This document shows, one piece after another, positions 48,566 through 52,436 of a DNA stretch of 52,436 bases. Made by a program: the position numbers and the translations under genes. Position 1 is the first letter of the stretch, and each line of letters begins with the position of its first letter. Source of the DNA: JBBSMX01 sp038232935 (lineage in GTDB: Bacteria; Bacteroidota; Rhodothermia; Rhodothermales; JANQRZ01); assembly GCA_038232935.1 (NCBI GenBank), contig JBBSMX010000014.1, positions 1 to 52,436 on the forward strand, written 5' to 3'. The notes beneath the pieces were generated by a model that made no database searches, was not told the DNA's origin, and saw nothing but the letters and a program-made list of their open reading frames with translations.

Positions 48566-48637
48566 GTCATCCCCGCGGAGGCGCGGAACCATCGGACGTG
48601 CAAAACCTGTGGGTCCCCGATCGGGGTCGGGGATGAC
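48566..48637. repeat. GTCATCCCCG inverted repeat
   Basis: GTCATCCCCG (48566-48575) and CGGGGATGAC (48628-48637), with an inner CCCCGATCGGGG palindrome (48615-48626). The outer words resemble the widespread GTCATTCCCG-type dispersed repeats of many bacterial genomes. It lies in the gap before the GNAT gene. Confidence 0.8.
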
Positions 48638-48715
48638 TCGGTGTTGAAGGAGCAGGTTCATCAGCGCTTGTGTGCTCTCGAAGGACTTGGTAGCCCTACG
48701 ATGGAGGTTGATCCG

Positions 48716-49234
48716 ATGGTCGGAAAGCTCACCCTGATACCCACGGCGCTGGAGCACGCCCCCGCGATCCAGCGGCTCGCCTCCCACCCGGACGTCGCCG
48801 CGACGACGCTGATCCCGCACCCCTACCCGGAGGACGGGGCCGTCCGATTTATCGAAGACGTGGTGCTGCCCGACCGCGCGGCCGGGTCGGAGTACGCCTT
48901 CGTCATCGTCGTGGACGGCGAGGTGGTCGGGCACATCAGCATCAAAAACGTAGACGGCGAGCGGGGCGAGGCCGAGGTCGGCTACTGGATCGGACGGCCG
49001 TACTGGGGTCGAGGCTACGCAAGCGAGGCGGTGCGGCAGATCGTCGCGTTCGCCTTCGAGGAGCGCGGGCTGCGGCGGCTCTACGCGCACGTCCTCGCGC
49101 ACAACCCGGCGTCGGGGCGCGTGCTGGAGAAGTGCGGGTTCATCTCCGTGGCGCTTCCGCCCGAAGCCTTGCCGGACGCCTGCGTCGCCAAAGGAGAGAC
49201 GCAGGGCTACGAGCTTCGGAAGTCTGTGGAGTAG
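48716..49234 (+). CDS. GNAT-family N-acetyltransferase
   Basis: 172 residues from the ATG at 48716, chosen because GGAGG (48703-48707) lies 8 nt upstream; earlier in-frame starts (48641, 48701) lack this. The RimJ/RimL-like pattern comprises EVGYWIGRPYWGRGYASEAV (acetyl-CoA-binding Q/RxxGxG/A), AFEERGLRRLYAHVLAHN and SGRVLEKCGF. It would acetylate an amino group, perhaps on a protein N-terminus or a small molecule. It does not belong to an obvious operon. Confidence 0.9.
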   Translation: MVGKLTLIPTALEHAPAIQRLASHPDVAATTLIPHPYPEDGAVRFIEDVVLPDRAAGSEYAFVIVVDGEVVGHISIKNVDGERGEAEVGYWIGRPYWGRGYASEAVRQIVAFAFEERGLRRLYAHVLAHNPASGRVLEKCGFISVALPPEALPDACVAKGETQGYELRKSVE

Positions 49235-49377
49235 CCGGAAACGTCGATTTCAGCGCGTACGGGGCGCTTCGGCAATAAGCCGGGCAGACCCTTCGTTAAG
49301 GGAGCGTGAAGAGGGTGCAGGGCATCGGAAGGTGCCCCTTCGTCACACGTCTTGCTCACTCACCCCCGGAGGCTACC

Positions 49378-51042
49378 ATGCACCCGAACCCTGCACGCCC
49401 GTTCCTGCCCGCATTGCTCATGAGCGGGCTCCTGCTCGTCGCCGCCTGTACGTCCACACAACGCGAGGCTCCAGAGGTCGCTGCGAAGGACGAGGCGGCG
49501 GCTCGCTCTCGAGGCGACTCCCCGATGCCGGTGGCCGAAGCCCCTGCGACGGGTGCCCTGATGGACGCGACTGAGTCCATCAAAAGCCTGGGGCAGTCCT
49601 ACGCGCTGCCGACCGACCGCGAGGGCTATGCGGCCATCGTCGAGAACGACTTCAAGCGGCCGACCGACACGCCACTCTCGACGTTCTCCATCGACGTGGA
49701 CGCGGCGAGCTACGCGAACGTCCGCCGCTTCCTCGACGGCGGTGCGCTCCCGGTCAAAGACGCCGTCCGCATCGAAGAGCTGATCAACTACTTCGAGTAC
49801 GACTACCCGGACCCCGAGGGCGAGCACCCGTTCGCCGTCGTCACCGAGGTGTCGGAGTGCCCGTGGGCACCGGCGCACCGGCTCGTCCACATCGGCTTGC
49901 AGGGCGAGCGGATCGACACGGCCGACCTGCCGCCGAGCAACCTCGTTTTTCTGATGGACGTGTCGGGCTCGATGGACAGCCCGGACAAGCTGCCGCTCCT
50001 CAAGCAGGCGTTCGCCCTCCTCACTGACAACCTTCGCAATGAGGACCGCGTCGGGATCGTGGTCTACGCCGGGGCGGCGGGCGTCGTGCTCGAGCCGACC
50101 AACGACCGGCAGGCCATCCTCGACGCGCTCGGCCGGCTCGAAGCCGGCGGCTCGACGGCGGGCGGCGAAGGCATCCGCCTCGCCTACGACCTCGCCCGTA
50201 AGAATTTCGACGCGGAGAAGAACAACCGTGTGATCCTCGCCACCGATGGCGACTTCAACGTCGGCGCGTCGTCCGATGCCGAGATGATGCGGCTGATCGA
50301 GCAGGAGCGCGCGAGTGGGGTCTTCCTCTCCGTCCTCGGCTTCGGCACGGGCAACGTGCAGGATTCGAAGATGGAGACGATTGCCGACCACGGCAACGGC
50401 CACTACGCCTACATCGACACGATCTCGGAGGCGCGGAAAGTGCTCGTCAACGAGATGGGTGGCACGCTCGTCACGATTGCCAAAGACGTGAAGCTGCAGG
50501 TCGAGTTCAACCCGGCGCACGTGGCGGCCTACCGGCTCGTCGGCTACGAGAACCGCCTGCTCGCCGACGAGGACTTCAACGACGATGCGAAGGACGCGGG
50601 CGAGCTCGGCGCGGGCCACTCCGTGACGGCGCTCTACGAGATCGTGCCCGTCGGCGCGGAGAACCCGGCGGGGACCGTGGACGAGCTGAAGTACCAGCAG
50701 CGGCAGGCCCGCCCGGATGCCGCCGCGAACCCCGAGTTGCTGACGGTGAAGCTCCGCTACAAGCAGCCCGATGGCGACACCAGCCGCCTGCTCGCAACGA
50801 CGCTCACGGACGGCGGCACGCCACTCGCCGCGTCGTCGGAGTCGTTCCGCTTCGCCGCGTCCGTGGCCGAGTTCGGGCTGCTGCTGCGGGACTCAGCCCA
50901 TAAGGGTCGGGCGAGCTTCGAGAATGCGAAGATGCTGGCTGAGGGCGCACGTGGCGAGGACGCGCACGGCTACCGCACCGAGTTCGTCCGCTTGATCGCC
51001 GCCGCCGACGCGCTCACCCGCGCCGAAGTGGCGACACGCTGA
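49378..51042 (+). CDS. YfbK-like vWA-domain lipoprotein
   Basis: 554 residues from ATG 49378 with GGAGG 5 nt upstream (49368-49372). It has a lipoprotein signal with lipobox VAAC and a charged linker to ~90. The vWA N-terminal extension (YAAIVENDFKRPTDTPLSTF, SIDVDAASYANVRRFL) is followed by the vWA domain with MIDAS DVSGSM and ATDGDF, and a DUF3520-type C-terminal region (DVKLQVEFNPAHVAAYRLVG, LTVKLRYKQPDG). The overall layout matches E. coli YfbK and its relatives. A surface- or periplasm-anchored lipoprotein of unknown function. It stands alone. Confidence 0.93.
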   Translation: MHPNPARPFLPALLMSGLLLVAACTSTQREAPEVAAKDEAAARSRGDSPMPVAEAPATGALMDATESIKSLGQSYALPTDREGYAAIVENDFKRPTDTPLSTFSIDVDAASYANVRRFLDGGALPVKDAVRIEELINYFEYDYPDPEGEHPFAVVTEVSECPWAPAHRLVHIGLQGERIDTADLPPSNLVFLMDVSGSMDSPDKLPLLKQAFALLTDNLRNEDRVGIVVYAGAAGVVLEPTNDRQAILDALGRLEAGGSTAGGEGIRLAYDLARKNFDAEKNNRVILATDGDFNVGASSDAEMMRLIEQERASGVFLSVLGFGTGNVQDSKMETIADHGNGHYAYIDTISEARKVLVNEMGGTLVTIAKDVKLQVEFNPAHVAAYRLVGYENRLLADEDFNDDAKDAGELGAGHSVTALYEIVPVGAENPAGTVDELKYQQRQARPDAAANPELLTVKLRYKQPDGDTSRLLATTLTDGGTPLAASSESFRFAASVAEFGLLLRDSAHKGRASFENAKMLAEGARGEDAHGYRTEFVRLIAAADALTRAEVATR

Positions 51043-51095
51043 TGGTTGGGGAGGGTGGAGGATGAGCAGGGCATTCATCTTCTACCCTCCCTCTC

Positions 51096-52181
51096 CTATT
51101 CTCCAGCCCCGCCTCCGAACTCTCGCCGGATAACGGCCTCGGCGGGTTTGCCCTGCGGCGTGAAGTCCCCAGCACGACTGCGCTCGGAGGACGGGTGCCA
51201 CTTCCAGACGATCGCGCCGGCCATCCACGGCTCCGGCCACACCTCTTGGAAGAACGCCGTGTAGAGCCGGGCCTGTAACGCCTCGTCGGGCTCTGCGACC
51301 GGTTCGTGGCGGGAGGGCCATTCCCACGGCCGCGCCGCCGCGTACGCCACATCGCGGTAGCCGACTTCGGTGAAGACGACGGGCTTGCCGGTGCGGCGGT
51401 GGACGGCTGCGATAGCGCGCTCGTGGCGGTCCCACCCCGTGCGGAGGTCGGCCACGGTGGGGGCTTCGGCGTCGGTGAGTGGGAAGTAGGCCTGGATGCC
51501 CACCGCGTCGAGGGCGTCCCAGAATGCCACGTGCTCGAAGTCCCTGTACCAGTTGGCGGCGTAGGTGAGCTGGCCGTCGTAGACCGTGCGGATCTCGGCG
51601 ACGAGGCCGCGCCAGAACGCCTCGCGCTCGCACACGGCCCGCCCGAGCTCGGTCCCGATCACGAACAGCGGGGCTTTGATCTCAGCGGAGAGCCGGGCGT
51701 AGTGGAGCGCAAACTCGCGGTAGTTCGTCTCCCACGTCTTCCATCCTTCCTCCGTCTCGAAGCCGATGAACGACGACCACTGCTCGGGGTCGTCCGATCC
51801 GATCCAGATCTGCGGTTTGAGGATGAGACGGAGCCCGAGCGTGTCCGCCTGCCGGACGAGGGCGCGGATGCCGGCGTCGCCCTCAGTGTACCAGCGGGCG
51901 TCGTAATTCCCGCGCAGGTTAGGGTCGTCGGCCCGCTGCTGGAAGCCGAACGGGATGACGGCGATGTGCGTGACGCCCAGCGATGCGATCTCCGGCAGCA
52001 GCGTCGGCGGCGGGGTCTGGCGAGCGTCGAGGGTGACTCCCTGAATGCGGTCGCGTTCGGGGTTCGCGACGGGCCGGGTTTCCGGCGCTGCGGGCGATGC
52101 GGGAGCGGGCCAGGAGGCCGGCACATCCGCGCACGCGCCGAGGGCGAGCGCGGCGAGCCAGAGGAGGAGGCGGAAGAGCAT
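51096..52181 (-). CDS. GH113-like TIM-barrel glycosidase lipoprotein
   Basis: 361 residues from the ATG at 52181. The lipobox is LALGAC (Cys ~17); the frame reaches further upstream, but without signal-like sequence. The TIM-barrel pattern resembles GH113 beta-mannanases: GVTHIAVIPFGFQQ, LGLRLILKPQIWIG, FVIGTELGR with the likely acid/base Glu, and PVVFTEVGYRD with the likely nucleophile Glu, then AGAIVWKWHP. A lipid-anchored enzyme that would cut beta-linked glycans; the substrate is inferred from weak family resemblance. Confidence 0.8.
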   Translation of the reverse strand: MLFRLLLWLAALALGACADVPASWPAPASPAAPETRPVANPERDRIQGVTLDARQTPPPTLLPEIASLGVTHIAVIPFGFQQRADDPNLRGNYDARWYTEGDAGIRALVRQADTLGLRLILKPQIWIGSDDPEQWSSFIGFETEEGWKTWETNYREFALHYARLSAEIKAPLFVIGTELGRAVCEREAFWRGLVAEIRTVYDGQLTYAANWYRDFEHVAFWDALDAVGIQAYFPLTDAEAPTVADLRTGWDRHERAIAAVHRRTGKPVVFTEVGYRDVAYAAARPWEWPSRHEPVAEPDEALQARLYTAFFQEVWPEPWMAGAIVWKWHPSSERSRAGDFTPQGKPAEAVIRREFGGGAGE

Positions 52182-52296
52182 AGCGAGAGGGTGCAAAAGA
52201 TCGGATAGGATACGTTGACCGTCGGCCTCAGGCGAGGGCTCGAAAACGTCTCGCCGCTGAACCAAACCTCGGAGGCTCGGTTGCAGGGAATGCTTA

Positions 52297-52436
52297 GAGA
52301 GTGTTGAGGAATCAGCCGTGAGCGCCGACCCGAACAGAAAGAGCCCGTCAGCATCTTGTGAGATACCACTCACACAAGACCTGCCGAGGCCATGCCCCGA
52401 TCCTTCGACCAGCGCTACGACTCCGACCTGACGGAC
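52297..52436 (+). mobile_element. Probable left end of an IS5-family insertion sequence (partial)
   Basis: TTAG at 52294-52297, a common IS5-subgroup target, precedes GAGAGTGTTGAGGAATC (52299-52315 with the overlapping start from 52297), which looks like a terminal inverted repeat. About 95 bp later an ORF with a transposase-like start begins and runs off the window. The right end is not visible, so the boundaries cannot be proved. Confidence 0.45.
52392..52436 (+). CDS. Transposase N-terminus, IS5-like (partial)
   Basis: The first 15 codons of a gene cut by the right edge: MPRSFDQRYDSDLTD. The YxSDLTD segment is the start of the DUF4096 domain that opens many IS5-family DDE transposases, where it normally continues with a Trp and PLLP. 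Only this fragment is visible, so the call rests on one short motif plus the putative inverted repeat just upstream. Confidence 0.5.
   Translation, partial: MPRSFDQRYDSDLTD

Noticed and set aside
49378..51042. A link between the two vWA genes (12347 and 49378)
   Set aside because: One is a small cytosolic protein and the other a large YfbK-like lipoprotein with different flanking domains; they are 36 kb apart and share only the common MIDAS motif.
1..52436. CRISPR arrays and tRNA genes
   Set aside because: No regularly spaced direct repeats with unique spacers, and no TTCGANTC-type T-arm with an acceptor stem, were seen on either strand on reading. A tRNAscan run would be decisive.

Overview
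The window is a 52.4 kb, GC-rich, gene-dense bacterial chromosome segment with no rRNA, tRNA or CRISPR array that I could see. Two secreted proteins end in PNP-type C-terminal sorting or FlgD-like domains, next to a PorV/PorQ-like outer-membrane protein. With the order infC-rpmI-rplT-pheS-pheT-(small coiled coil)-zapA-RNA-rny, this points to the Bacteroidota/Rhodothermota group. The high GC fits a Rhodothermales-like lineage; this is an inference, not a measured placement.

Layout. 1-2 kb: the 3' end of polyphosphate kinase, then a reverse-strand thioesterase/MaoC hydratase/SDR acyl-CoA cluster. 2.2-8.8 kb: a TolB-like lipoprotein, then a manganese-type regulon consisting of a DtxR-box operator, an MntR-like repressor, a TroA-like binding protein, an ABC ATPase and two permeases. 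Both permeases carry an extra winged-helix-like tail. A MarR-like gene follows. 8.9-11.4 kb: ccmF. 11.6-14.5 kb: an accessory-looking five-gene run: a protein with a ribbon-helix-helix-like segment, a vWA protein, an unknown protein, and an MNT/HEPN toxin-antitoxin pair whose HEPN protein lacks the usual motif histidine. 14.4-16.4 kb: plsY and a protein with a DisA-like (DACNV-type) C-terminal domain. 16.5-24.6 kb: the core block rny, structured RNA, zapA, pheT, pheS, rplT, rpmI and infC, where infC probably starts at AUC. 24.7-29 kb: coaD, a secreted protein, an aminotransferase and a site-2 protease. 29-33.7 kb: lipoprotein, BNR-repeat protein, PorV-like protein and a T9SS-type cargo protein. 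33.7-39 kb: CPBP protease, pyrD and a 1079-residue metallopeptidase/propeller/barrel fusion. 39.4-42.6 kb: mrdA-mrdB for cell elongation. 42.7-52.2 kb: small lipoproteins, argS, pheA, ftsX, a DUF4097-like lipoprotein, a GNAT, a YfbK-like vWA lipoprotein and a GH113-like glycosidase. The window ends inside what looks like an IS5-family element.

Three themes stand out. First, the metal-uptake locus is self-contained, with the operator, repressor and transporter adjacent and winged-helix tails on both permeases. Second, the accessory island at 11.6-14.5 kb has its own promoter and lower-GC codon use. Third, at least seven unrelated kinds of short palindromic intergenic repeat sit between genes. 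Three of them supply the stop codon of the upstream gene, and one appears to have eroded the start of pyrD.
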